Below are positions 19,945-27,761 of a stretch of DNA of 64,000 nt, piece after piece. Under the pieces are notes generated by a model. That model saw nothing but the letters and a program-made list of their open reading frames with translations. It made no database searches and was not told where the DNA came from. The translations under genes were made by a program, and so were the position numbers. Each line of letters starts with the position of its first letter. The stretch's first letter is position 1. The stretch comes from Mycobacterium sp. E183 (GTDB lineage Bacteria > Actinomycetota > Actinomycetes > Mycobacteriales > Mycobacteriaceae): assembly GCF_001667735.1 (NCBI RefSeq), contig NZ_LZJN01000035.1, positions 1 to 64,000 of the forward strand, read 5' to 3'.

Positions 19945-20653
19945 CGTTGAGGCCCTCCTCCGTCTGGTGGTCCCGGGGCGCCGGCGGGCGGGAGCGCCGC
20001 CGCGAGAAAAGCGTCGGCGGCGACCAGGCACCCACGGCGGGCAACATCCAGCCACGCCACTGAGCAAGCCAGCACAGCACCGTCCCGGTCAGTGTGCCCA
20101 CCAACAGCCCGGGGGTTGGGTGGTCGCGGTAGTTGAAGAGCACGAGCACGCCGCTCGCCGCGAGGGCGCAGGTGGCGTACAGGGTGTTTCCGCCGAAGAT
20201 CCCCGGGACGCGACGCATCACGATGTCCCGCGTCGCTCCGCCGCCGACCGCGGAGATCGTGCCCAGCAGCAGCGCCGCCAGCCAGCCGAGCCCCACGGCC
20301 AGCGTCTTGTGCGCACCGGTTGCCGCCCAACATCCCAATGCCAGCGCGTCCACGATCGGCCATACCCAGTTCCACACCCGGCCCTCGACCCGGAAGGCGA
20401 ACGCGAACGCCGCCCCGGCGAGGGCGGTCAGCAGATAGGCGTAGTCGGTGAGCGCGACCGGGGTGCCACGCTGCAGCAGAGTGTCGCGGAGCATGCCACC
20501 CCCCAGACCCGACAACACGGCGAGGGCCGCGAACCCGACGGGGTCCAGCTTCTCCTTCCGCGCGATCACGCCGGCCAGCAGGGCGTTGCCGAACACCCCG
20601 GTCAGGTCGACCGCACGGAACAGGTCCGCCATTGTCAGGCCGGCGGGCGTCAC
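19928..20653 (-). CDS. TRIC-type cation channel (UPF0126) membrane protein
   Basis: 241 aa with seven predicted helices arranged as two repeats, each with the glycine-rich LSGLGGGMLRD or ISAVGGGATRD motif that defines UPF0126/TRIC proteins. Prokaryotic TRIC homologues form trimeric K+ channels. GTG 20653 is chosen because AAAGGGG lies six bases upstream; ATG 20632 is possible. The C-terminus is charged and overlaps the start of the M20 hydrolase gene. Confidence 0.85.
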   Translation of the reverse strand: MTPAGLTMADLFRAVDLTGVFGNALLAGVIARKEKLDPVGFAALAVLSGLGGGMLRDTLLQRGTPVALTDYAYLLTALAGAAFAFAFRVEGRVWNWVWPIVDALALGCWAATGAHKTLAVGLGWLAALLLGTISAVGGGATRDIVMRRVPGIFGGNTLYATCALAASGVLVLFNYRDHPTPGLLVGTLTGTVLCWLAQWRGWMLPAVGAWSPPTLFSRRRSRPPAPRDHQTEEGLNDGDSR

Positions 20654-20776
20654 ACCGAAACCCCTTTCCCCGGCCGGGCCGGGTATCCGCGCAGACCGGG
20701 CCGACGCGCCTGGGCGCACGACCACCGGGTCTCACCGAAATTGCTGCGGTGCAACGGTGTTCGATGCAACATCGCG

Positions 20777-21400
20777 CTAGGGTTGGCCGGGTTTGAGCCG
20801 CACGAACAGGGCGTCGGCTTCGGTCAGCAGCGTGTCGCCGTCGGTCAGCCGGCCGGAGACGAAGATCTTGCGCCCGTCCACCCGGTCGACGCCGGCGTCA
20901 AACTGCAGCTCCTTTTCGATGGGCACGATGTTGCGGTAGTCGATCTTGAGGTAGGCCGTGCGCTGGCGCCGGCTCCCGGTGAGCAGAACCGCCGTCAGGC
21001 CGAGGACGGTGTCGAACAGCATGCCGAGCGAACCGCCGTGCACCGCGCCGTTGCGCCCCAGATGGAACCGGGCGAAACGCGCCCAGCCGTGCACGCGGCC
21101 GTCGTCACCCCTGCGGGCGGACATGGGAACCGTCAGGACGTTGCCGCGCATCGGCAGGTCCATGCGGCGGCCCGAGGGCGCCGCCCACTCGTCGGCGTCG
21201 TACGGGGCGAGCAACTCCGAGAGCTTCTCCAGCTGGTTCGCCGCCTCGGTGATCACCTGGTCGGGGGCGTCGACGGCGCGAGCGTGGTCCTGCAGCTTGC
21301 GCACGGCCTCGATGAACCGGCCGTAGTCGGGACCGCCCTTGGTCGTCGGTTCGGGCGGGTTGAACCCGCCGCCAGAGTGCCTGGCCTGTCCGCTACTCAC
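20777..21400 (-). CDS. PaaI-type hotdog thioesterase
   Basis: 207 aa from GTG 21400. The N-terminal ~100 residues are helical and charged. The C-terminal ~110 form a hotdog domain with GRNGAVHGGSLGMLFDTVLG, the PaaI/ACOT13-like active-site pattern, and LKIDYRNIVPIEKELQF. Probably hydrolyses an acyl-CoA. It lies 123 bases from the channel gene and 20 from the reductase gene, all on the minus strand. Confidence 0.8.
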   Translation of the reverse strand: MSSGQARHSGGGFNPPEPTTKGGPDYGRFIEAVRKLQDHARAVDAPDQVITEAANQLEKLSELLAPYDADEWAAPSGRRMDLPMRGNVLTVPMSARRGDDGRVHGWARFARFHLGRNGAVHGGSLGMLFDTVLGLTAVLLTGSRRQRTAYLKIDYRNIVPIEKELQFDAGVDRVDGRKIFVSGRLTDGDTLLTEADALFVRLKPGQP

Positions 21401-21420
21401 CCGGACACCGTATCCGGTGG

Positions 21421-22314
21421 TCAGACGGTGTTCTGACCTCCGGCGGTCGACAGCGCCTCGAACTCGTCGTCGCTCAGCTCGATCTGGGCGGCGGCGACGT
21501 TCTCCTCCAGGTGCGCCACCTTGGACGTGCCCGGGATCGGCAGCATCACTGGCGACCGTTTCAGCAGCCAGGCCAGCGCCAGTTGGGACGCGCTCGCGTG
21601 GTGCTCGCCGGCGATGCGTTGCAGCGGGCCGTCGGGGGCGGCCAGCGGCCCGGCCGCCAGCGGGAACCACGGGATGAAGCCGATGCCCTGGCTGGTCGCG
21701 GCGTCCAGCAGCGGTTCGGCCCCGCGGGCGGACAGGTTGTACATGTTCTGCACCGAGACGATCTCGGTGATCCGCTGGGCCTCGGTGAGCTGATCGACGT
21801 TGACCTCGGACAGGCCGATGTGGCGGATCTTGCCCTCGTTCTTCAGCGCCAGCAGCTCGCCCACCTGGTCGGCCAGCGGGAAGTCACGGTCGATGCGGTG
21901 CAGCTGGAACAGGTCGATCGTGTCGACGCCCAGGCGGCGCAGGCTCATCTCGCATTCCTGGCGCAGATAGCTCGGGTTGCCCAGTGGGATCCAGACGTCG
22001 GGGCCGGTGCGCAGCAGACCCGCCTTGGTCGCGATGACCAAGCCGTCGTAGGGATGCAGCGCCTCGCGAATGATCTCCTCGGCGATGTACGGGCCATACG
22101 AGTCGGCGGTGTCGATGAAGTTCACGCCGAGTTCGACGGCGCGCCGCAGCACGCGGACCGCTTCGTCGCGGTCGGCGGGCGGGCCCCAGACGCCCTTGCC
22201 GGTCAGGCGCATGGCACCGAAGCCGAGCCGGTTGATGGTCAGGTCGCCGCCGAGTGTGAACGTTCCGGACGCTTGGCTTTTTGGTGCAACGGTTTCGGAG
22301 TTTTGTGCGGTCAC
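21421..22314 (-). CDS. Aldo/keto reductase
   Basis: A (beta/alpha)8 NAD(P)H-dependent oxidoreductase of 297 aa from GTG 22314; ATG 22347 would add 11 residues. The family tetrad can be seen: Asp and Tyr in NFIDTADSYG, Lys in VIATKAGL, and His in LFQLHRID. MLPIPGTSKVAHLEENV marks the cofactor end. Divergent from the DUF1990 gene 55 bases away. The physiological carbonyl substrate is unknown. Confidence 0.88.
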   Translation of the reverse strand: MTAQNSETVAPKSQASGTFTLGGDLTINRLGFGAMRLTGKGVWGPPADRDEAVRVLRRAVELGVNFIDTADSYGPYIAEEIIREALHPYDGLVIATKAGLLRTGPDVWIPLGNPSYLRQECEMSLRRLGVDTIDLFQLHRIDRDFPLADQVGELLALKNEGKIRHIGLSEVNVDQLTEAQRITEIVSVQNMYNLSARGAEPLLDAATSQGIGFIPWFPLAAGPLAAPDGPLQRIAGEHHASASQLALAWLLKRSPVMLPIPGTSKVAHLEENVAAAQIELSDDEFEALSTAGGQNTV

Positions 22315-22369
22315 TTTTACGACCGTACGCCGTAAATGTGGCCCCATCTCGGCGTGGCAAGCTGGACGG

Positions 22370-22870
22370 GTGGACTTGGGAGCGCTCGAGGAACTGCCGT
22401 TGACCTACCCCGAGGTGGGGGCGACCGCATCCGGCAATTTGCCCGCCGGATACGGCCACCTGCACACGGAGAAGCAGATCGGCACCGGGCAGCAGCGCTT
22501 CGAACGCGCCGCCGACGCCGTCATGCGCTGGGGCATGCAGCACGGCGCCGGCCTGCGGGTGCGGGCCAGCTCTGAGGTTGCCGAGGTCGGCACGGTCGTG
22601 GTGGTGCGCATGGGTTTTCTGCCCGCGCCATGCCGGGTGGTGTACGTCATCGACGAGCCCGACATCCGCGGATTCGCCTACGGCACACTGCCCGGACATC
22701 CGGAGTCAGGCGAGGAACGGTTCGTCGTCCGGCGGGACCCCGCGACCTCCGCGGTGTTCGCGGAGGTGACGGCGTTCTCGCGGCCGGCGACCTGGTGGAG
22801 CAAGGCCGCCAGGCCCGTGGTGTCGGTGGCTCAGCGCCTCATCGCCAAACGCTATCTGCGCGGGGTCTGA
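22370..22870 (+). CDS. DUF1990 family protein
   Basis: 166 aa from GTG 22370. LTYPEVGATASGNLPAGY at the N-terminus and GTLPGHPESGEERFVV in the middle are typical of DUF1990, a small SRPBCC-like domain found widely in actinobacteria. Function is unknown. It faces away from the aldo/keto reductase and shares its short promoter region. Confidence 0.75.
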   Translation: MDLGALEELPLTYPEVGATASGNLPAGYGHLHTEKQIGTGQQRFERAADAVMRWGMQHGAGLRVRASSEVAEVGTVVVVRMGFLPAPCRVVYVIDEPDIRGFAYGTLPGHPESGEERFVVRRDPATSAVFAEVTAFSRPATWWSKAARPVVSVAQRLIAKRYLRGV

Positions 22871-22890
22871 GCCGGCAGCGCCGGCGTCCG

Positions 22891-22958
22891 CCGCCGAGTG
22901 TCACGCGAGCGTGTCTCCCGCCGCCGAGCGTCAGGCCAGCGTGGCTCCCGCCGTCGAG
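22891..22958. repeat. 30-bp tandem repeat, two full units and a partial third
   Basis: Unit 1 (22891-22920) and unit 2 (22921-22950) are adjacent and match at 26 of 30 positions, starting CCGCCGAG and ending CTCCCG. A third copy continues for eight bases with one change. The array sits between the DUF1990 gene and the nitronate monooxygenase gene. It resembles short intergenic mycobacterial elements but no named family was recognised. Confidence 0.7.
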
Positions 22959-23007
22959 CCGGGGCTCCGCCCGCTTGCGGGGGACACGCCAGCGTCGCGG
23001 GTGGACG

Positions 23008-23949
23008 CTAGGAACCCCAGCGAGCCAGCAAACACTCTGCGCCCGAACACATTTCGTCGATCACCTCGGCCACCGACGCGTCGTCGCGGATCATCCCGAC
23101 GCCCTGACCGGCGTCCACCGGGGCGACCCGGCGGTCGTCGGCGGCGATCGAGGCCTCGAGTTCGTCGCAGGCCTGCGGGTTGAGCGCGTCCTCCTTGCCG
23201 GTCCAGCGCTCGACGAAGTCGTTGGTCAACACCCGCGACGGGAACCGCGCGGGCCACGGCCGCGCCTGGGCGACGTCGAAGGCCCGGGTGACCGCGGTGT
23301 CGGTGGCCCGGGCCGCGATCAGCGCACGGCGGCTGCCGTCACCGGAGAGCGCCTCCGGACACGCGGCCAGGCGGGTGCCCACCCACGCCCCGCTCGCCCC
23401 GGCGGCCAGCACGGCGGCCAGGCTGCGCGCCGACGCCACGCCGCCCCCCGCGAGGACAGGCACCGAGACGGCGTCCAACACGGTGTCCAGCAACGGCAGC
23501 GTCGCCAGCGTCGTCTCACCGTGCCCGCCGCCCTCCGATCCGCGGGCCACCAGGATGTCGACGCCCGCGTCGGCCGCCTGGAGAGCGCCGAGGCCGTCGT
23601 AAACCTGTGTGGCGGTGGGGATTCCGGCGTCGTGCGCCTTCGCGACCCACGACCAGTCGGTCCCGAAACTGACCGACAGCAGGGCCGGACGCGCCGCCAG
23701 GGCATCCTCGAACAGGCCCGCCTCGGTACGCATCACCCAATCGACCAGGCCGATGCCGAACGTCCCACGCACGTGCTGCAGCTGGGTTTTCAGCAGTTCC
23801 CTCGTCGCCACGCTGCCCATGCCGACCATGCCCAGGCCGCCGGCCGCCGTGACCGCCGCGGCCAGCCGGCCCCCGGCGACCCCGCCCATCGGCGCGTTGA
23901 CGATCGGTACCCGCAGCCCGAATTCCCTTGACCAGGGCGTCGAAAGCAT
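23008..23949 (-). CDS. Nitronate monooxygenase family flavoprotein
   Basis: 313-aa TIM-barrel FMN enzyme of the 2-nitropropane dioxygenase family. The start PIVNAPMGGVAGGRLAAAV, the SFGTDW strand, VARGSEGGGH and PVLAGGGVASARS correspond to the FMN-binding loops. The family oxidises alkyl nitronates such as propionate 3-nitronate, or reduces enoyl substrates. It is the last gene of a five-gene unit beginning with a ferredoxin, four bases after the cupin gene. Confidence 0.88.
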   Translation of the reverse strand: MLSTPWSREFGLRVPIVNAPMGGVAGGRLAAAVTAAGGLGMVGMGSVATRELLKTQLQHVRGTFGIGLVDWVMRTEAGLFEDALAARPALLSVSFGTDWSWVAKAHDAGIPTATQVYDGLGALQAADAGVDILVARGSEGGGHGETTLATLPLLDTVLDAVSVPVLAGGGVASARSLAAVLAAGASGAWVGTRLAACPEALSGDGSRRALIAARATDTAVTRAFDVAQARPWPARFPSRVLTNDFVERWTGKEDALNPQACDELEASIAADDRRVAPVDAGQGVGMIRDDASVAEVIDEMCSGAECLLARWGS

Positions 23950-23953
23950 GCGG

Positions 23954-24298
23954 CTAGTGAGCCGACGGCAGGGTCTTGAGCACCGTCAGCATGACCACCG
24001 AATCCTCGACCGCGCGCAGGGCGTGCCGCTCCGCCGGGATCGCGACGTAGTCGCCGGTTTTGCCTTCCCAAGCGTCATCACCGGCGGTCAGGCGCACGTG
24101 GCCCTGCAGCACCTGCAGCGTCGCCTCGCCGGGGCTGTCGTGTTCGGAAAGTTCATGCCCGCCAAGCAAAGCCAGCACAGTCTGCCGGAGCTCGTGGGTG
24201 TGGCCCCCATGGATGGTGTGGGCGGCCCGGCCGCTGTGGGTTTCCTTGGCCTCGGCCAGCTTTTCGGACGCGAGGCTGGTCAACGAAATCGATTCCAT
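23954..24298 (-). CDS. Single-domain cupin protein
   Basis: 114 aa. The cupin core runs from ALLGGHELSEHDSPGEATLQVLQGHVRL to GDYVAIPAERHALRAVEDS, with His/Glu positions suited to a metal. An N-terminal HTIHGGHTHELRQTV stretch is unusually histidine-rich. It could sense or bind a small molecule. It sits between the membrane-protein and nitronate monooxygenase genes of the ferredoxin operon. Confidence 0.8.
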   Translation of the reverse strand: MESISLTSLASEKLAEAKETHSGRAAHTIHGGHTHELRQTVLALLGGHELSEHDSPGEATLQVLQGHVRLTAGDDAWEGKTGDYVAIPAERHALRAVEDSVVMLTVLKTLPSAH

Positions 24299-24329
24299 AG
24301 CTGAGTCCTTTGTGGTTGAGCGGACGCGA

Positions 24330-24755
24330 TCACCCCGTCAGTAGCAGTATCCCCGCCGCGACAAGCGCGGCCACCTTGACCACCTCGAAGCCGACGTAGC
24401 CGTAGTGGGCCCGCGAGCGCGGCCCTTCGGACCCGGCGAGCACGCTGTCGGAGCGGCGCGTCAAACGGGGGCGCACGGCGATCAGCTGCAGGGCAAGCGC
24501 TCCCACCGCGACGAAAGCCGCCGCGGCGACACCCGCCGGCGTCGGGCCCGCGACCACGATCGCCGACAGCACAAGCGCGAAACAGACCTCGACGGTATTG
24601 AGGGCACGAAACACCAGCCGCCCGATGCCGAGCCCGACCTGCAACGTCACATTCGGTGCGCGGAACTTCAGCGGGGCCTCCAGGAACGAGATCGCCAGCA
24701 CCATGCCGAGCCACACGAAGGTCACCGCGACGGCCACCGCGTGGCCGGTGCTCAC
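24330..24755 (-). CDS. Four-helix membrane protein of unknown function
   Basis: 141 aa with predicted helices at about 5-25, 53-71, 75-92 and 120-139. LEAPLKFRAPNV between helices 1 and 2 and VGLGIGRLVFRALNTVE are the most conserved-looking parts. Not recognised beyond that. Its ATG overlaps the regulator stop by four bases, so it is made with the regulator and may be its sensor or target. Confidence 0.75.
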   Translation of the reverse strand: MSTGHAVAVAVTFVWLGMVLAISFLEAPLKFRAPNVTLQVGLGIGRLVFRALNTVEVCFALVLSAIVVAGPTPAGVAAAAFVAVGALALQLIAVRPRLTRRSDSVLAGSEGPRSRAHYGYVGFEVVKVAALVAAGILLLTG

Positions 24756-25432
24756 TTGGCGGCCTTCTGCGGCTTCAGGTGCGCCAGGCAGAGATCGGGC
24801 TCGACGAACGCCTCGAGCCGGTCGACCGAGACGGGCGCACCCCAGGTCTCCATGGCGCCCTGCATGAGGCCGAGGTGCACCGGACAGACGACGGTCGTCC
24901 GGTTCTCGGCCAGTTCCAGGAACGGGCAGTGCCGCAGCCCGACCTGTTGCTCCCCGTCGGCCGCCCGGCGCTCGGGCGCGAAGCCGAGTTCGTCGAGCAT
25001 GTTGACCAGGTGGTCGATCGCGTCGTCGGCGCTGGGGGAATTCATCGGAACCGACTGCAGGCTGGCATCGAGCTTTCTCCCCCAGGCCCGCCCCGCGGCC
25101 ACCGCCTTGGCGCCGGCGTCGGGCTCACCGGCGAACGCCGTGGCAAGCACCTCGGCGAGCAGGCGATAGTGCCGCGTCCCGCCGCGGTCCATCTGGCGGA
25201 CCGCACGGAACATCAACGGTGGGCGGCCCGGCCCCTTGCGGTCCAGCTCGACGTGCTCGACCTGCCCGTCGCCGACAAGGCTGTCCAGGTGGAATCGGAC
25301 GGTATTGGGGTGCACGCCCAGCACGTCGGCGATAGCGGCGATGCTCATCGGGTCGGGCGACGTCCGCAGCACCCGCAGCACCTCGCGGCGGCGGCTGGCG
25401 GACTCCCCGACCGACGTGCGCGGCACATTCAC
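24752..25432 (-). CDS. Winged-helix regulator with a C-terminal Cys/His cluster
   Basis: 226 aa. Residues ~12-60 are a winged HTH (SIAAIADVLGVHPNTVRFHLDSL). The C-terminal half carries C169, C183, H186, C215 and H218 (a C-x13-C-x2-H...C-x2-H layout). This resembles Fe-S-binding regulators of the SufR type, though with different spacing. I infer a redox or NO sensor. It lies seven bases after the ferredoxin gene and overlaps the membrane-protein gene. Confidence 0.75.
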   Translation of the reverse strand: MNVPRTSVGESASRRREVLRVLRTSPDPMSIAAIADVLGVHPNTVRFHLDSLVGDGQVEHVELDRKGPGRPPLMFRAVRQMDRGGTRHYRLLAEVLATAFAGEPDAGAKAVAAGRAWGRKLDASLQSVPMNSPSADDAIDHLVNMLDELGFAPERRAADGEQQVGLRHCPFLELAENRTTVVCPVHLGLMQGAMETWGAPVSVDRLEAFVEPDLCLAHLKPQKAAK

Positions 25433-25439
25433 GGGTCCC

Positions 25440-25796
25440 TCACGCTCCTTCCGCTTGGTCGGCCCTCGGGTGAGCGGCCACCAAAGGCGTGTCTACACCG
25501 AGCGGACCCAACTTGGCCGCCCCACCCGGTGACCCGAGGGGGGCGTCTCGCCCCGGCAGCGTTTCGGTGAAGAACGCTTCATTGTCGGCCAGGTGCGGTT
25601 TGAGCTCGCCAGGCAGGTCGTCTTCGTAGTAAATGGCGTCCACGGGGCACACCGGCTCGCACGCTCCGCAATCCACGCATTCGTCGGGATGAATGTAGAG
25701 CGCCCGGCCACCTTCGTAGATACAGTCAACGGGGCACTCGTCCACACAGGCGCGGTCCAACACATCGATGCACGGGTTTCCGATCACGTACGTCAT
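25440..25796 (-). CDS. fdxA: 7Fe ferredoxin (FdxA-like)
   Basis: 118 aa starting MTYVIGNPCIDV. Comparison with Azotobacter FdI predicts C9, C17 and C50 as 3Fe-4S ligands and C21, C40, C43 and C46 as 4Fe-4S ligands, with C25 free. The tail DAPLGSPGGAAKLGPLGVDT fits mycobacterial FdxA better than FdxC. In M. tuberculosis fdxA is DosR-controlled, but no DosR-like box is visible here. It heads a five-gene operon with a Cys-cluster regulator. Confidence 0.9.
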   Translation of the reverse strand: MTYVIGNPCIDVLDRACVDECPVDCIYEGGRALYIHPDECVDCGACEPVCPVDAIYYEDDLPGELKPHLADNEAFFTETLPGRDAPLGSPGGAAKLGPLGVDTPLVAAHPRADQAEGA

Positions 25797-25805
25797 GCCC
25801 GACAG

Positions 25806-25827
25806 TTTACACAATAGTACTTGTAAA
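25806..25827 (-). promoter_or_regulatory. Inverted repeat over the fdxA promoter
   Basis: TTTACA (25806-25811) and TGTAAA (25822-25827) flank ten bases. On the minus strand TACTAT within it is a good mycobacterial -10 (TANNNT), about 23 bases before the fdxA ATG. A protein bound here would cover the promoter; the operon's own regulator is the obvious candidate, which is inferred. The rest of the 228-bp gap to the rip3 gene shows nothing recognisable. Confidence 0.45.
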
Positions 25828-26024
25828 AACGAGGCAATCGGGAGCACCGGCCGGGGCTCATTTGGAAGACCCTGTGCGACAGGCTTTCTGATGGTCAGGC
25901 CGCCGACCGTCGCTCGGCTTCCCGCGGCGGACCGCGGCGGCGACCCGGTGGCGCGCATCTGGCCGCGGGCCCGGCCCGGCGAAGGCCACCGGCGCCCATA
26001 AACCCCGATGTCGAGCGCCTTCGT

Positions 26025-27185
26025 TTAAATGCTCTGAGCCGAAGCGGGTTTCGCGCCTTCCGGGTGGGCGAGCCGGTAGACCTCGATGAGCCGGGCCACA
26101 TCGGTCGGTGTCACGATGCCGACGACCTGGCCGGCGTCGAAAACCAGGGCGCGGCTGCGCGGGCCGGCGGGGGCCATCCGCTCCAGCAGGGTGGTCAGCG
26201 GCTCCTGCGGTGCGCCGGAGGGCACCTCCTGCAGCGGCTGCGCGATCTCCGCCACGGTGGCGGTGGCGCGCCGCTCGGGTGCGACATCACGCAACTGCCG
26301 CAAGGTGATCAGACCCGAAATGGTCCCGCTCTGGTCGACGACGGGGTACGCGGAGTGCCGGTCGCCGAGCACATAGCGCTGGACGAAATCGTCGACGGTG
26401 ATCCACCCGGGAGCGGTGTGCGGGCGGGCGGTCATCGCGTCGGCGACGCGCACTCCGGCAAACATCTGCTGGGTCGCAATCCGCGTCTCCTCTTCGCGGC
26501 TGGCTGCGAAGATGAACCAGCCGATGAACGCGAGCCAGACCCCACCCACCACACCGCCGAGCAGAAATTCGGCCAGCCCCAGCCCGATCAGGATGAAGGC
26601 GACCACCCGCCCGGCGTGGGCGGCGCCGATGCTGGCGCGGACGCTGTCGCCGTGGCGGCGCCAGAGGACGGCCCGCAAAACCCGGCCACCGTCCAACGGT
26701 GCGCCGGGCAACAGATTGAACAGGCCCAGCAGCAGGTTGATGCCGGCCAACCAGGAGGCGACGCCGACCGCGATCGGCGCGGCGCCCACCTCCGGCAGGA
26801 CAGCGACCAGGCCGCCGAAGACGGCGGCCAGCGCGAGGCTGGTGGCCGGCCCGGCGATCGCGATCCGGAACGCCGCCGTCGGCGTCTTCGCCTCACCGCC
26901 AAGGGTGGTGACTCCGCCGAACAGCCAGAGCGTCACGCTGCCCACGGGGACCCCCGCGCGGCGGGCGACGACGGCATGCGCGAGCTCGTGCGCCACCAGC
27001 GACGCCAACAGCACCAGCGCGCCGCACGCCCCGGCAACCCAGTAGGCGACGGGCGAATACCCTTTGACGCTGCCGGGCAGCATGCTGGCCAGGCTCCAGG
27101 TGAACAACCACAGGATCACCAGCACGCTCCAGTGGACCTTCACCGGGAAGCCGGCGATCCGCCCGATTGGGATCGCGTCGCGCAC
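26025..27185 (-). CDS. rip3: Site-2 protease with CBS domains (Rip3-like)
   Basis: 386 aa from GTG 27185 (GGAGG seven bases upstream). Six hydrophobic helices carry the zinc-protease motif H66-E67-x2-H70 and the partner motif [13 protein letters not shown]. Two C-terminal CBS domains (~245-370) probably sense adenine nucleotides. The M. tuberculosis homologue Rv2625c belongs to the DosR dormancy regulon. Here a DosR-like site lies 83-96 bases upstream with TACCTT at the expected -10 position. Confidence 0.92.
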   Translation of the reverse strand: MRDAIPIGRIAGFPVKVHWSVLVILWLFTWSLASMLPGSVKGYSPVAYWVAGACGALVLLASLVAHELAHAVVARRAGVPVGSVTLWLFGGVTTLGGEAKTPTAAFRIAIAGPATSLALAAVFGGLVAVLPEVGAAPIAVGVASWLAGINLLLGLFNLLPGAPLDGGRVLRAVLWRRHGDSVRASIGAAHAGRVVAFILIGLGLAEFLLGGVVGGVWLAFIGWFIFAASREEETRIATQQMFAGVRVADAMTARPHTAPGWITVDDFVQRYVLGDRHSAYPVVDQSGTISGLITLRQLRDVAPERRATATVAEIAQPLQEVPSGAPQEPLTTLLERMAPAGPRSRALVFDAGQVVGIVTPTDVARLIEVYRLAHPEGAKPASAQSI

Positions 27186-27267
27186 CTCGAACCTCCAAAG
27201 TCGTTGAGGGAAGCGGCCCGACTGCCGCCTCGTGTCCGAAGGTAGTGCGACGCGACTGTTACCACTA

Positions 27268-27281
27268 GGGCCGTTGGACCC
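27268..27281 (-). promoter_or_regulatory. DosR-like box for rip3
   Basis: Minus-strand GGGTCCAACGGCCC matches 10 of 14 positions of the DosR core GGGACTWWAGTCCC. A TANNNT -10 (TACCTT, 27239-27244) lies 33 bases downstream centre to centre, the same spacing as at the 30.5-kb boxes. Confidence 0.55.
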
Positions 27282-27321
27282 CGGCGAACGTCGATCAAGC
27301 CGCCGGACGGCGGGGGCGGTG

Positions 27322-27335
27322 ATGACTTTGGGCCC
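27322..27335 (+). promoter_or_regulatory. DosR-like box for the 79-aa gene
   Basis: ATGACTTTGGGCCC matches 10 of 14 DosR-core positions. It lies 88 bases before the divergent small gene; TACCGG near 27361 is a weak -10 candidate. With the box at 27268 it forms a divergent pair. Confidence 0.45.
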
Positions 27336-27422
27336 GATCCGCAATCTCCGCGTGACGGACTACCGGCGCCGTGTCACGTAATTTGGCATGCGGTTCCGGC
27401 TGAACAAAGGAGCATCGCGGGT

Positions 27423-27662
27423 ATGGGTGGTATCCCACCGTTGTTGTTGACGGACTCTGACGTGGACGCCCTGGCTTGCGAGTTCCTTCAGTCGCGGTAT
27501 CTCGGCCCGATCTACGCCGACTGGTCCCCCGATCGACGCCTCGACACGTTCCTGCGCCGCCGCGGCCTGTCTCGCGTAGCCGACGACGGCGACCTGTCCA
27601 ACGCCGTCTTGGAGCGCATCCTGGGCCAGGTCGGTCGGGCCCCCCGGCTGGCGCGCCATTAA
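27423..27662 (+). CDS. Small protein of 79 aa, candidate dormancy protein
   Basis: Not recognised. The protein starts MGGIPPLLLTDSDVDALACEF and is soluble, acidic in its first half, predicted mostly helical, with one cysteine. AAAGGAG lies nine bases before the ATG, which supports it as a real gene. It is divergent from rip3 with a DosR-like box between, and convergent with the WS/DGAT gene, so I infer hypoxia or NO induction. The 99-bp gap after it holds a short CTTGCG/CGCAAG hairpin. Confidence 0.7.
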   Translation: MGGIPPLLLTDSDVDALACEFLQSRYLGPIYADWSPDRRLDTFLRRRGLSRVADDGDLSNAVLERILGQVGRAPRLARH

Positions 27663-27761
27663 ACTTGCGGCGCAAGCAAATCGGGACGATTCGGACCACA
27701 TCGACGCTCCGCCGATTCCCGCCACGACGGTCACACCGTTGCTCCCGCTCACGTCCCGCGG

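Noticed and set aside
22891..22958. The 30-bp repeats as a CRISPR array
   Set aside because: The units are directly adjacent with no unique spacers and there are no cas genes.
25440..25796. DosR control of the fdxA-like gene, as in M. tuberculosis
   Set aside because: No sequence in 25797-26024 resembles the DosR core; an unrelated inverted repeat occupies the promoter.
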